64,000 nucleotides of DNA from Camellia lanceoleosa (Eukaryota; Streptophyta; Magnoliopsida; Ericales; Theaceae). The notes beneath the pieces are model-generated. The model saw nothing but the letters and a program-made list of their open reading frames with translations, did not search any database and was not told the DNA's origin. The DNA lies in the NCBI GenBank assembly GCA_025200525.1, contig CM045770.1:85894084-85958083 (forward strand). Reading direction: 5' to 3'. Shown here in pieces: positions 1 to 12,100 of this stretch (the first letter of the stretch is position 1; every line of letters begins with the position of its first letter). The translations under genes were made by a program, and so were the position numbers.

Positions 1-1212
1 GTTTTTTGCAGTTGAAAACCACCCCAAAAACAGCACAAAAGGATGGCAAAAACAAGTATGAAAACAAGCTTAAATGGTGAGTCTTATACCTCTTGAAGGG
101 AAGACAACACTTAAGCAACAAAACCAAGCAAAACCACCTTAAGGAGCTCCAAGGAGGCTTCAAGAGAGGTTCAAGCAATCTCAGCCCAAAGATGAACCAT
201 TCTTGTTAAGGATTGATAGGTTGAAGATGGATGTATACAAGCTTCCAAGCACAAAAGCTTTAGAGAGAGAGAGGAATCTAGAGTGAGAGGATTTAGAGAG
301 AGAGGCTCCCAAACCTTTGCTAAATTGTTCTAACCCTTTAAACCATAGAGAAGCCTCTCTATATATAGAAAAATGCAGCTCCAGGTCAAAAATATCCCAA
401 AAGAGACAGCTGGAACAGTTGGACAACAAATATCTGCAAAAATCTGCCTTTTTACATCAATGGCCGGCACTTCATCATTGTTGGCCGGCACTACATCATT
501 GTTGGCCGGAATGGGACACTCTTGGATGGAAGGGTGCCGGCATAGGCCATTCATGGCCGGTACATGGCCAAAAAATCCCATTTATGGCCAACATTCTCCA
601 CCTCTGGTTGGCTAGGAAAATCTAATTTTTGGGCCCAACTTCAACCGAACATAACTCTTTCATCTGGACTCCTTTGCAGGTCATTATTGAGCCTAAATTG
701 AATCCATTGAAGTCTTCTTTCCAATGGTGGCAACCTCACATCAAAATTCCAACTGTACAAAAAGTTACGCCTATTTGAGTGAAGACTGCTCAGTTTCGAT
801 CCTACCCGGATTGATGTCAAACTGCTCCTCAGCTAGTTTTCTTCCCTCCTCTCATCTTTGCTTCAACTCCAAACCCCTAAATAAGGTGTTTTGAAAGATT
901 TTTTCAAAGAGTTCACCTCTCTTTCATTCATTTCCACTTTGTCCTTGCTCGATTTACCGAAAAGCGCAACATTTAACAAAATGCGAGCGTCGGAACATCG
1001 TAGGAACTTTTTCAAAAACTATTTTGAAAGAGAGGGTTTTAAAGTCTAAAATCTTTTGGTCAAAATCATTTTGGTCCAAAGAGGGGTGTGAAGTTGGGAT
1101 TTGACTCTTCTCTTGTCGAAGAAATCGAATCCTTGCATTGCACATCTTCATCACCAAGTAAACAATCAGTGGCGCCCAAGTCTTAAGGGCAGTAAAAAAT
1201 GAGGTGTCTACA
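1..1212 (-). repeat. LTR of the Tat-type element (downstream LTR, partial)
   Basis: This stretch matches 12052-13245 almost throughout, with small indels; one lies near 550-570, where this copy holds about 20 bp more. It ends with GTCTACA at 1212. Read on minus it is the start of the 3' LTR, and the rest lies before the window. A TATA-like tract (ctatatata, near 358-366) sits at the same place as in the other LTR. A cluster of TGGCCGGCA-like motifs lies at 460-560. Confidence 0.85.
356..366 (-). promoter_or_regulatory. TATA-like box in the partial LTR
   Basis: Read on minus this is tatatatagagagg, a standard plant TATA context. It is conserved at 12408-12420 in the other LTR. Its position about 850 bp from the outer end of the LTR would mark the U3/R boundary. 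This is inferred from sequence only. Confidence 0.45.
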
Positions 1213-1225
1213 GTTGCCCCTCTTT
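1213..1225 (-). other. Polypurine tract of the Tat-type element
   Basis: On the minus strand the sequence just before the LTR reads aaagaggggcaac and is followed at once by TGTAGAC. Such a tract primes plus-strand DNA synthesis and marks the 3' end of the internal region, which fixes the element as minus strand. Confidence 0.8.
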
Positions 1226-2584
1226 GACAGAGCTCAGAAGTCATGAAATGACGTGAGTGAATGTCAAAGCCCAGAGACGACCCATTTTTGACAAGGCCGA
1301 AAACTTGAATAAACAAACAAGACAAAAATAAATGGTTGCGCTCGTAGGCTACCTACGTATCCCTTTGCAAAGAATCAAACCAGCGTAGTTTAGGGGCAGG
1401 ATGCAAAATGATACACAATTATAATGAAATCACGCAAATGATATACAATGTATCGAAACAATGCAAATGACATTCAATGTAATTGAAATAATCAAACCAC
1501 AAGCAATGTAAAACCACATAAATATCATAAAGAGATGGAGATGCAAAATCAACCTACATTTAACACAGAAAAGAAGTGGGCACGAGCTGAACGACGCCTA
1601 ACACAGGCTAAGTGCCTACATCCTCAGTACTAGCCTCAGCCTAGCATGGATGCTTACACATAACAAAATTGTGTTTCAACGTGAAAGGGGTGCGAGCATA
1701 TGCAAAACAATGTGTTTCACAGCAAGAATACAAGATACAAGTAATTGGGGTAGTATGATATAAGTGAGGAATGATCTGCTGAGGAAAGATTGTGATCCTA
1801 GATGCTAAATGCAACAAGACAAACTACAATGCAATGGATACAATGGATGAAGTGAATAAGGTGCACGGCCAAACCACATTTTACCTAGAAAAGGTATGGA
1901 CACAAAACAAACCACGTCTAACATAGAAAAGGTGCTGACACCCTCAGACCACAATTCTCTTAGTGGAATAGGCACGTACACATTATCACAGAACCATGCT
2001 TTAACGAAGGAAAGTATGGGCACATGCCAAACTATGCTTAACATGGAAATGATACAGGCAATAAAACAATGCAGTAGATGCATGCGATAAATGGTATATG
2101 CGATGCAATAGACGTAATAGATAACGAAATGCGATGTAATTGGGAAGTGAAAGTACCTTACAGGGGCAATTGGTGATGACTCACCTCATGCTCTTGGAGA
2201 TCTTCTCCTTTTGATTGTGCTTCCAAACCGCAAGTACCACTCTTCTCCCTGGCTATGGCCGCAACTTTTCCTATTCTCCAACAGGGTGATAGATTAGGTT
2301 GGTTCAGTATCTAGAATTGAGGCGCATACCCGCTATCTCAACCTATGGGGCTGCCATACAGATTTCAAGCCGAGGATACACCCCTGGGTATTTAAACCAG
2401 ACTTTAGTCTTGGAAATCCCGAACCTTTGCGTTCTAAGCATCGTCATTCGAACTCTAGTTTCCACCGTTTCAGTTGATCTCTTAGGAACTCACCGCAAAC
2501 ATAGGCAGGTGGCTATACCAGACCACGGGAAGTCATTCGGGCACGACAAACACCAAAGGAATTGCACCTTCAGAGGATTTAAGG

Positions 2585-3790
2585 TCTCCTAGACCAGGTG
2601 AGTGCACAAGACATTGCGATGTAGAGTGAATGCACAAAACAGTGCTAAACGGATGCACAAAACAGTGCGATAATACAAGGTGCACATGACAGTGCAATGC
2701 GGGGTGCACAAAACTGTGTGAGAAATGCACTAACAAATGCAAGTAGGGTGCGTAAAACAGCGCGATGCAATGCACTAACAAGTGCAGATAAGGTGCGCAA
2801 AACAGCACGAGCAATGCACTAATAAGTGCAGGGAGCATGAATGCACAAAACAGTGCTATACAAGTGTGCACAAGACAGTGTGATGCAAGAGTGAATGCAC
2901 AAAACAGTGCAATACAGATGCACAAGGCAGTGCGATAATACAAGGTGCACATGACAGTGCAATGCGGGGTGCACAAAAAAGTGCGAGAAATGCACTAACA
3001 AGTGCAGTTAGGGTGCGCAAAACAGCGCGAAGCAATGCACTAACAAGTGCAGGTAAGGTGCGCAAAACAACGCGAGCAATGCACAAACAAGTGTAGGTAA
3101 AGTGCACAAAATAGCGCGAGCAATGCACTAACAAGTGCAGGGAAAGTGCGCAAAATAGCACGAGCAATGCACAATGCAAAAGATACAAGCATTTTCTATG
3201 CAAGATGAGAGCATGTAATGAAATGCACAAGATAGTGCGATGCACAAGAAAGCGCGAGTGTAAACTGCACAAGAAAGTGCAATGCGCAAGAAAGCGCGAG
3301 TGTAAACTGCACAAAACAGTGCGATGCGCAAGAAAGCGCGAGTGTAAACTACACAAAATAGTGCGATGCGCAAGAAAGCGCGAGTGTAAATTGCACAAAA
3401 TACTGCAATACGCAAGAAAGCGAGAGTGTAAATTGCACAAAATAGTGCGATGCGCAAGAAAGCACGAGTGTAAACTGCACAAAATAGTGAGATGCGCAAG
3501 AAAGCGCGAGTGTAAACTGCACAAAACAGTGTGATTCGCAAGAAAGCGCGAGTGTAAAGGTAGAATTTTAAGGTCTCCTAGACCAGGTGAGTGCACAAGA
3601 CAGTGCGAGTGAGACACAAAGTGTAAATGCATGAGACAATGCGAGTGATACACAACCACAAGGTGCACAAGATAGTGCGAGTGGCACACAACCACAAGGT
3701 GCACAAGACAGTGCGAGTGATACACAACCACAGAGTGCACAAGACAGTGCGAGTGATATAAAATTGTGAAATAGATGCGCTCAGTGACAT
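2585..3790. repeat. Array of short GCAC-N6-GTGC dyad repeats
   Basis: Dozens of variants of gcacaaaacagtgc follow each other at 10 to 45 bp spacing. Each is a small imperfect dyad, with GCAC and GTGC separated by six bases. Long minus-strand frames through this stretch encode only low-complexity peptide (for example repeats of SLHSRFLAH) and are not credible genes. The array lies in the 3' untranslated region of the Tat-type element. Confidence 0.8.
3205..3560. repeat. 42-bp tandem repeat, about 8 copies
   Basis: A unit containing gcgcaagaaagcgcgagtgt followed by aaactgcacaaaa recurs about eight times with a 42-bp period. Because 42 is divisible by three, frames stay open on both strands and give artificial repeat peptides such as ECKLHKTVRCARKR. 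I treat these as non-coding. It is a regular sub-array of the larger GCAC/GTGC region. Confidence 0.85.
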
Positions 3791-3823
3791 TATTGTGCGA
3801 TAGATACACGATGTTAATTGAAA

Positions 3824-3940
3824 GCATGTTCTATGCAAAATAACAAGAGCATTTTCTATGCAAGAGACAAGAGCATATTCTATGTAACACTGAAAGCATA
3901 TTCTATGCATAAAACAAGCATATTCTATGCAAGAATCATA
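3824..3940. repeat. Short repeat of agcatattctatgcaa, about 5 copies
   Basis: Variants of agcatattctatgcaa occur near 3824, 3848, 3872, 3895 and 3916, about 20 to 25 bp apart. This is a third small repeat family in the 3' untranslated region of the Tat-type element. Confidence 0.7.
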
Positions 3941-6049
3941 AACGATGCGCGGCACGCATGCAACAGAAGTGTATATGAAAGTGCATATTCTATTAAATAG
4001 AAGGGAGGCAAATCTGCACTTCGGCGCCTCCGATTTACCTCTCAGAGGACTTTGCAACATGCTCAACTCAAAAGGATACATCCTGTTCATATTGGTGAGA
4101 GGTAACATCTGTATGTAAAAACCGCGAGTGCTGCTTGGACTGCTATTCTGACTTGAAGCAGGCTTAAACTTGGGGTCGAGATACACTCATACTCAAGAGA
4201 AGGGCGAGGCCTGAGAATGTGCATCTGGAATGCAATCTCGGACTTGTCGAAGTTGAAACATACTCAGATGCTCAAAATTTTTCCTCTTTTCTTTTGCTTT
4301 GCAGTCCGGAACCTATGTAGATTCAAATAGGTCCTGGTTTGATTGTTCTCACAATGACCTAGGTTGAACCCTACAGTTTTATGAAAGAACAAATCCTATT
4401 TTGCACATATATGGAGAACGACACAGCACTCTGGGCACAAAACAATTTTTTGAAATTGAGAGTGAGAATGAGTTCTCAACCGAGTACTGAGCCTATGACC
4501 GACCATAGTCAAAACAACTCAACAAAGAGAAAATGAAGGTAAAACAACCTAAACACACTAAACGACTCAAAACAAGAATCGAGACAAACAAAAAAACAAC
4601 AAACACAACACTCAGATGTGTACCACCTGTGGGAGACCTCTCAGTTCACAAGGAGCCCACAGCTTCTCCAGGTAATGTTTCTTACCCTTTCTCATTTGTG
4701 ATTCTCACATCACTCTGGCACTCAATCTCCAGTTTTCTAAAAAAGCCCTTTTCCTCACTTTTTCTCTCAGCGCACATCTCTCTATTCTTCAATCTCTCTT
4801 TTTCTTTTTCATCCCTTCCCTGGGTGGTTGATGGATAAACAGGAAGTTGTGGGCTCTTGCCCCTAGTATTCTACTAGATTCTCCTTCTTCCGCTCACAAC
4901 AGTGAGCTTTTCCATAGAGGGGTTGTGGCGCGACTGGATGCAAATCTGCAACTCACGTCGGTTGACGATGCCCCTGGCTTAGCTTGATCGAGGCGAGTTA
5001 CAGCATGTCCTACAGGCCAGGTTTACAATTGATTGGTCTCACACATTACCTTTTCTACGTCCCCATTCTGGGTCAAACGCCAATTCAGGTGTGATCGTCC
5101 CAAATGAGGGAACCGAATATCCAATTCCATTTTCAGTCTGTGCTTCGCACTTGGCTTGGTACCTCGCTACTTTGAGGATGAGAGAGCTTTCGGCCCTTTG
5201 CTGTTAGCTTCAGTTGTGCCTTTTTTGGCAAGTATGGTGCCTTCTTTGGCAAGTACATTGATAACAGGGAACAGACAAAAAACTTGACTCAACTGTGCCC
5301 TTAGTTCATCATTTTGATCAATTTTTATTTTTGGCTTTCTACTAAAACAATTTTGACCAACATGAGAGTTATATTAACACACTTGTTCGATTTTCTGATT
5401 TGAAATCATGCAAGTCAGGCTATGAGCACTAAAAGTTTTCCTTTCTTTGGGTCCAAGAAATGGTCTTGTTTTGGAAAAAAAAATGGAATAATTTTTGAGA
5501 AAACTAGTCAACCTCATTAAAAATCCTCAAAACTGTTTTTGCAAATGGCCACTGTTCAACCAACATAAAATTTACTCTTGAGATGCACAACCTCAGATCT
5601 AAACTTGAATTGTCTTGCAACTGAATCTTCTAACGGAATAAGACAACCGATTTTGAACGAAGACGAGCCAATTTGCACATGGACAAGATAGCCGAGTTGA
5701 ACAAGGATAAACCAATCAACATGGATGAGCCAAGCAGGCTAAAAATGGTTGGGGACGAACTTCAGGATGAAGTTTCCTACGTATCCCAAACATGGGAATC
5801 AAGCCTGACGTAGTTCCGGGTTGAGGTTCACTCGGGTGTTGACACTCTCCTTTTGTGCTCTAACTTTTACCAAGGTCGCCCTTTCGGGTTTTCAACCTTG
5901 CGAGCTCTATTTTTCTTTTCTTTTCATTTCTTCTTTTCTTTTCTTTTTCTTTGCATTTTTATCATCATTTTTTCATTTCTTTTTCATTTCTTTCTTTTCT
6001 TGCTCTAACTTTTGCCTGGGTCGCCCTTTTAGGTTTTCGGTCCAGCGAG

Positions 6050-6225
6050 CCTCTTAAGGATAAAAACAAAGTGTAAATTGTCCATGTTGACTGGTCGTAG
6101 GATCTCGAAGCCATCTGCATCCAGGAGAATGGCTGCTGTTTGCTGCTGATGATGTAGGAGTCCATCCAATGGGGGTTGAAATTGCCCCTAGTGTTGCGGA
6201 TAGGAACTCGATTGTCCTTCAGCAA
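6050..6225 (-). pseudogene. Integrase C-terminal remnant of the Tat-type element
   Basis: Two adjacent minus-strand frames carry the end of a gypsy integrase. One contains TRGNFNPHW, like the DxRGKFxPNW motif near the C-terminus. The other contains ILLDADGFEILRPVNMDN, like the conserved ALxLxDxDGxxxxRPVNxDxLK block. The match passes from one frame to the other, so there is a frameshift near 6160-6170. Nothing of the integrase catalytic core is present upstream; the tandem repeat at 6329 lies there instead. Polypurine-type sequence and the 3' untranslated region follow. The identification rests on motif recognition. Confidence 0.65.
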
Positions 6226-6328
6226 AAACTTTTCTTCTTCCAGCTACTGAAATTTGGCTTTCTTGCCAGTCTTCATTGACTTGCAGAATGACTCATCTTT
6301 TGAATCTTTGAGCATATTTGACATTTTT

Positions 6329-6610
6329 GCCCCTAGTTCAAGGGTTGCTTCTGATCTAACTTTACAAGCTTCCTTTGATAACATCTGATCTTCTTGATCT
6401 GACTTTCTTGCCCCTAGTTCGAGGGCTGCTTCAAATCTGGCCTGGCAGGCCTCCTTTGATGTCATACGACCTTATTGCCCCTAGTTCATGGGCTGCTTCA
6501 AATCTGGCCTGGCGGGCCTCCTTTGATGTCATACGACCTTATTGCCCCTAGTTCATGGGCTGCTTCAAATCTGGTCATGCAAGCCTTACATTGCGGTTGA
6601 CCATTTGAAT
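6329..6610. repeat. 67-bp tandem repeat at the pol deletion junction
   Basis: The motif gcccctagttc starts at 6329, 6410, 6477 and 6544. The last three units have a 67-bp period and are nearly identical (ctgcttcaaatctggcctgg, then a tract ending in tcatacgaccttatt). The array sits exactly between the reverse-transcriptase start and the integrase end, where the rest of pol should be. The period is not a multiple of three, so it does not extend a coding frame. Confidence 0.85.
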
Positions 6611-6845
6611 ATTCTGAAACAAAGTTCAAGGTTTGAAAGCAAAAAAGGTCGAGTCTCGAGGCCGAAAGTGATCCTATGCTGCACAATCTCGAAATCAATT
6701 CCACGTATGTCTTCGTAGGACCACACAAAATATTTTTTGAAATCTTTTAAGAAAGCGACTAGTCGCTCGCGCTGAAGACAATGTAGAACCAATCTGGATC
6801 AAGCTAGGATCCTTCTCAGTACTCACATTAACAAACATGATCTCA
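6586..6845 (-). pseudogene. Reverse-transcriptase N-terminal remnant of the Tat-type element
   Basis: The minus strand reads STEKDPSLIQIGSTLSS at about 6785-6840. After a frameshift it reads AFLKDFKKYFVWSYEDIRG, followed by IVQHRI. This matches the segment just upstream of the reverse-transcriptase core in Tat/Ogre-type elements, usually of the form IGS..L...L..LL+EY.DVFAWSYEDMPGLD. The palm motifs, including YxDD, never appear: similarity stops near 6660 and the 67-bp repeat begins close by. It is therefore a deletion derivative of a pol gene. Confidence 0.7.
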
Positions 6846-7379
6846 TTCATTAAGGGCTTAGCATGCCTCTCTTTCCCTTAGTTGATCAAATTTTTGCAAA
6901 CCCCGAGGAATTCCTCAATTTTTGTTTTCATCACAGTGTTCAAAAAGTTTTGAAAAACTTAGGTCAATGCAATGATTTCAAGGCACAGAAAAATAAGTGA
7001 AAAGCACTGTCGTTTCATTCAAATCTTCTGGCACAACTGGCTTCATGGCAGAAATAGACGCAAAAGAAAAAGGGTAAAAAACAAACGCAAAACAAACAAG
7101 TGATGTCCGAGGTTACACCCCTGAAATCACCTGACTCTAACACAACAGGACTGACTTGATACAACAAGACAGACTCGACTGACTCAGTACAAGAAGACTG
7201 AATCAATGCAACACAACAAGACTGACCCAATACCCAAGTCAGAAAGTAAAATTAACCGCATTTGTACATTGCTCAAAACAGTGCATGTCATCCACCATAT
7301 TTGGAGTAAACTAAGCGCCATCCGTAGATGGGCCATCCCCCAATCACATAATCACATTATCCCCCAAGTTCATTGGTCC

Positions 7380-8585
7380 AGTGCCGATAGACTTTGCAGG
7401 ACCTGTGCGACGATGACCTTATTGTCAATCAGATCTTGTATTTCGTGGCAAAGATGAAAACAGATGTTAGTGTCATGGCCGGTTTGTTGATGGAAGGCAC
7501 AATACTTGGCCGGATCATGTGAGAGAGGGAGGTTATTCGGGAGAGGCCGAGGCTTAAGGGGTTTGAGATGGCCTTATCCAATGAGGATGTGGAGAGCTTT
7601 GAACGAAGTCATGTAAAGGGGATTGAAGACCCTCTGGCCTCGGGGTGGGTATTTCAAGGTTTGTGAGGTTGTGTTAGATGTACCGGCGAAAGGGTCGGCA
7701 GGTGTTGACTAGGTTTGCTGATCTCAGACATATGTAGGACTGAAGTTGAAAGGGGTGTTTCAGGTACGACATCCCTTTTCCCGACTTGCCCCTTGATTCA
7801 GAATGCTCTCATCCTGAGTGGAAAAAGTGTCATCCACAGTCTTTGCAACAACTTCCAGCACTTGCTGTTTGTTTAGCCCTTTGTCCTTCAATGCCTTGAT
7901 AGCCCACCGAAGTTGTGCATAAGGATCAGTACCTGTCCTAGCTTCATTCCTACCACTTGCTTCAGCTTGGCCAAGGGATTGGGTCGCTATATCATAGCGG
8001 AGCCCGGCTGTTTTTGACATGTTATCACCCAGATCTGAGATGGCTTCAGGTTGGCCCTTTTCAATTGCAGCTCACTTCAAGATTGAGGAGCCTTTTGGAT
8101 CAAAATTTCTAGCCCATGATGTGGTCGATGATGGAGCCAAAATTCCAAAGGCTAAATCTGCCACAGTTCTTTGCAAATCTTCAATCATGCTCCCTAGCTC
8201 AGAAGTAGTGGGTTCATGGGTTTGAGATGATTAGGGTTCTGAGACTGGATATGTGGTAGGTGCCCCAGATGAGCGTTACATTTCGGCATTGGTCTCACAC
8301 TGTATGGCAATTCCCTGGTTTAATGCCGTTATTATGGCCACAACTTCTTCTGAACTCTATGCCATCACGGTCCGCTGAGTTTGAACAAAAGTGATATAAT
8401 GTGGTATTTGTCGGATCAGTTGAACCGTGAACTCGACCGCCTTTTTTGCCTCTAGCGAAGGAAACACTGGTTGCCCTTGAACTAAATCTCCTGACCTGAC
8501 AAAGTCTATCAATACAAGTCCAATGTACCCGGGAGATATCGAAACCTTCTGAAGCTATAGTTCCAGGACTACCTAGCAAAAGCAT
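7380..8585 (-). pseudogene. gag remnant of the Tat-type element
   Basis: The minus strand contains KYCAFHQQTGHDTNICFHL at about 7440-7505, the CxFHxxxGHxTxxCxxL zinc-knuckle variant of Ty3/gypsy gag proteins, followed by IQDLIDNKVIV. Farther upstream on the same strand (about 8350-8510) is a frame reading QPVFPSLEAKKAVEFTVQLI that ends at a stop after VMA. Between them an 86-residue frame (7760-8020) may be part of the same protein. The frames do not join, so gag is broken. Gag would normally form the particle that packages the element RNA. It lies next to the primer-binding site, as expected for the first gene. Confidence 0.6.
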
Positions 8586-9130
8586 CTCAGCCTAATTTCA
8601 CTAGAACAGATATGAGCATAGTTGAATGACTGTACTCCCTACTGAATTCTGCCCCAAAATCAGATACCAAACTCGCAACTAATATGTACATTCCTGTACA
8701 GTTTCACTGTTCACATACCAGTTAAAGAGAGCCAAAACACCCCTATGATGGGGTAGCGTTACCTTGTCCTAGTTTCGTCAAGATCTAGGGTTTCACTACA
8801 TACGCATACAGTTTCAAACAATCCTGCATTCGAGAAAGCAACCTATCCTAGTTTGGAACAGTCTCTAAGGCTTCCGATATGCAACTAGGTCGATTGGTCA
8901 AAGAGAGTGCCTCGGCGGTGATCCCGATCCAAGGTTTGTGTTCCCATCGTGGCAGAGCCCGCAATCGGTCAACCTTATGGCACGCTTTTCCAAGCAAGCC
9001 TCCGGTAAACCGTTCAGGAATAACAGATGGCAAACACTGTGTCCTAGGCGCACCAATGCAAATGCAATACGAAGAAACACATAAATGTAGATAAAGCAAC
9101 ATATCATGAGTTCGAGTCAAGTTCTCTAAA

Positions 9131-9148
9131 TCCCCAGCAGAGTCGCCA
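9131..9148 (-). other. tRNA primer-binding site of the Tat-type element
   Basis: Read on minus, five bases after the LTR end, the sequence is TGGCGACTCTGCTGGGGA. It begins with TGG, as a site pairing with a tRNA CCA end must. This sequence type is familiar from Tat/Ogre elements, where the primer is reported to be an arginine tRNA; I did not check the tRNA match. Confidence 0.75.
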
Positions 9149-9153
9149 GAAAC

Positions 9154-12100
9154 TGTAGACCCGACTTTCTTCGGGCGCCCCTCCTTTCAGAGAGGGCACG
9201 AATTTGGCCTTACTACAGTTCAGACTCCTATCACGGTTCTGAATCTAATCTCACAAAGTGCAATGTGAGACTGATAAACACCAAAAAGTCCAAATCCGGA
9301 AAATTGTTTTGGAAAATCGATTTTGAAGAAAAAGTGCCAAACATGAACTGCTTTGCCAGATTACAGAGTCGCCACCTAAATATTTTGTTTTTGGAAAATT
9401 TAGGAAATACTGACTCGTGCCGAAGGCCACGTGTCCATCATCACCAAAGTTACCTCAGCTCGGGAACTTGGGTACGAGAAGGGAAGGTCCTGAAATGAGC
9501 ACCCCCGCTCGCCCGATCAAAAGATCGGCCTCTACTAAGCATGATATGTTGTTTTATAAACCTCATGTGTTCTTATTCCGGTTGTTAATCTAACTTACTA
9601 TGTAATGCACACAGCATACAAGTATAGACTCAATCACGAGAATTGGAACAAAACAACTCATGTTTGTTTCTCGAAATTGGTTTGCAAATGCTACTCTCAA
9701 GTGGGCTTGAAAACATGATTTTGTCACTTCGCAAAGTGAGCTTAAAACTCACAATCATCGAGTTGTTCCAATTCAGGCAATCAAGCCTCCACCCACAGGC
9801 ATTCAAGCAGTTAAGCACTTAAGCAAATAGCCTCATAGCAAGTATGCTATCATGGCAACACTCACACTTATGCAAGTATGCTAAAGCGTAAAACTTATAG
9901 CGTACTCCGAGCCAAAACAAAAGCTAGATAGAAAACAATGCATGATCCTAACTATACAAGATGCCTAATGCAACACATGCAATAATGCAACTAAATAGGC
10001 TCGCCTATCTAAGATGGCATATGAATGCGACAATTGATAAACGTATTCAAATAGGTATTGAAATACGATACAGTTTGAATGATGCACCGAGCCTGGTGCA
10101 TGCAAGACTAATGAATGATGCAAACATGCAAGCATAAGATATGCTAATCAAAACGTGCCCTAATCTAACCATTGAAAGCGGTTAAATAAAAGGGAGAAAG
10201 ATGTAGGGTTGGAAGACATGCACACACACACGCACCCTTATTACAACATTGCGCCCTCTTGCAGGAGGGTCCGAATAAGCTAAGCTAATCTAAGTTAAGC
10301 TAATCAAACTAGTCCAATTAATTAGACTAATTATTACACAACCAAATTGAATAACTAGCAAACTACTTACTAATTATTACAACACTTTAACTAATTAACA
10401 AATTAATTAAATTAAATTAAATTACAAAACCAACTAAGCATGTAAAACATGTAAGCTAGGCTGCCTTAGCTCTGCCTTGAATAATAAAGAATGCATGCCT
10501 TGGTTTCCGTCCCGAAAAGCTCTCCGGTTTGCTCTTTAGAGGCTCTGTTTGCAGGGTGTCTTCAAGAACTTTCTATTCCACCTTATCAAATCACTGCTAA
10601 GGAATGCACCAGTGGCCTGCCGGCCATGGGAAGCTTCTGCTGGCCATCTGCCGGACAAGGGTGTGCATTGCCGGCCAAGGAAGAAGTAGTGTCGGCCATC
10701 AAGAAGCCATCGCGCACCGGTGTCTTTGCTAAACTGTACAGAGCACAAAACAGATGAAAAATTGAGGTTTTCCAGGGACATGTTTGTACTATGCCACTCC
10801 TCATCATCTTAAAACATCAAAGGAGTGGCACCATTGGGTCTAAAGCCACCAATCAAGCATTTTCAATGCATGATGGCCAAGGACCCAACTTGTATACATT
10901 CAATAAATGCACAACAAACAAAACTCTTAGACAGTGCCTTATAATGAGTAATCAAAGGTGATGGAAACAAAGGAGATTGGCACATTTTCATCACTTCAAG
11001 TATGAAATGGACCAATCTACCTTGTGTTCAATATAACGTCCGATTGAACACAATGTAATACACACAAAACATGTTTATCTTTGTCATGTTTTACTTGTCC
11101 AATTTTGTTTACACATTTTAGCATTTACCAAGCCATTCATTAACCGGTTTAGTTGAATATGGAAGTCCTCTAATGGGAAAGATGACCTCAGCCACAAGCA
11201 CCTTGAGCATGAAAGAAGCCTCATGCTTTTGGTTAATAGAAACCCTCAAGAGAAGGCTAAAACCATTAGGCATGAGAGCCTCAATTCCATGCTCAAGCTA
11301 ACAAGGGGCTTAAGACTACTTTCAAAGCAAATGAAAGAGTGAAGCATGGAGGAAGATTGAAGAAATTCAATGCTGATATGTGTAACAAGTCCGCGAGAGA
11401 ACTCACGGGTTACAGTTCGGACTCAATTTGTCACGGTTCTAAATCTGAACCAAAGAGTCCGAATCCGGCAAATCGTTTTTTTGAGAAAACAGATTTTTGA
11501 AAAGAAGTGCCAAACATGGACTGCTTTGCCAGATACAGAGTCGCCACCTAAATATTTTTTAATGGAGAAATTTAGGAAACCCTGACTCGGTGCCAAAGGC
11601 CACGTGTCCGTCATCACCAAAGTTGCCTCGGCTCGGGAACTTGGGTACGATTGGGGAAGGTTAGCTATGAGCACCCCTCTCGCCCGGTCTGAAGACCGGC
11701 CTCTACTAACCATGATATCCAATTTTGAAAATGTTATGTGTTCTTATTCCAGTTATTAGCCTAGAATTACGATGTTATACGCGCAACAAACAAATATAGA
11801 CCAAATCAGAATGCTGTAAGTAGTAAATCAGTGCAGAATGCTGTAAGCAGTAAATCATGATTTTGGTTCTCAAAACATGATTTTCACCACTAAAATTCCC
11901 CTGGAATTTAGTGATTAAAAGGCCAAAAAAGTTGGTTTGAAAGGTGATGAAAGATGGCACAAAAAGCTACACAAGCTAAAAAACGAAAGGGAGAGACAAC
12001 CCCTTAACACAAAATAGGCTCAAACTGTCATTTTTAGGACTGAAAAATAGAGTTTTTTGCAGTTGAAAACCACCCCAAAAACAGCACAAAAGGATGGCAA

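Larger units (their letters stand above)
1226..5960. other. Non-coding 3' untranslated region of the Tat-type element
   Basis: No protein-coding segment could be recognised here on either strand. The region holds several short tandem-repeat families (listed separately) and two similar tracts built around CCTACGTATCC (near 1350 and 5775), the second followed by a CGTAGTTC-like half. Tandem repeats between pol and the 3' LTR are typical of Tat/Ogre elements, so this looks like family-typical sequence rather than a separate insertion. Confidence 0.6.

Noticed and set aside
3205..3560. Regular 42-bp repeats considered as a CRISPR array
   Set aside because: There are no unique spacers between units; it is a plain tandem repeat within a plant retrotransposon.
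2533..3827. Long minus-strand frames (147 and 323 residues) over the GCAC/GTGC region
   Set aside because: They encode only repeats of short Cys/His/Leu/Ser words that follow the DNA repeat unit, without any domain, and overlap frames on the other strand of the same kind.
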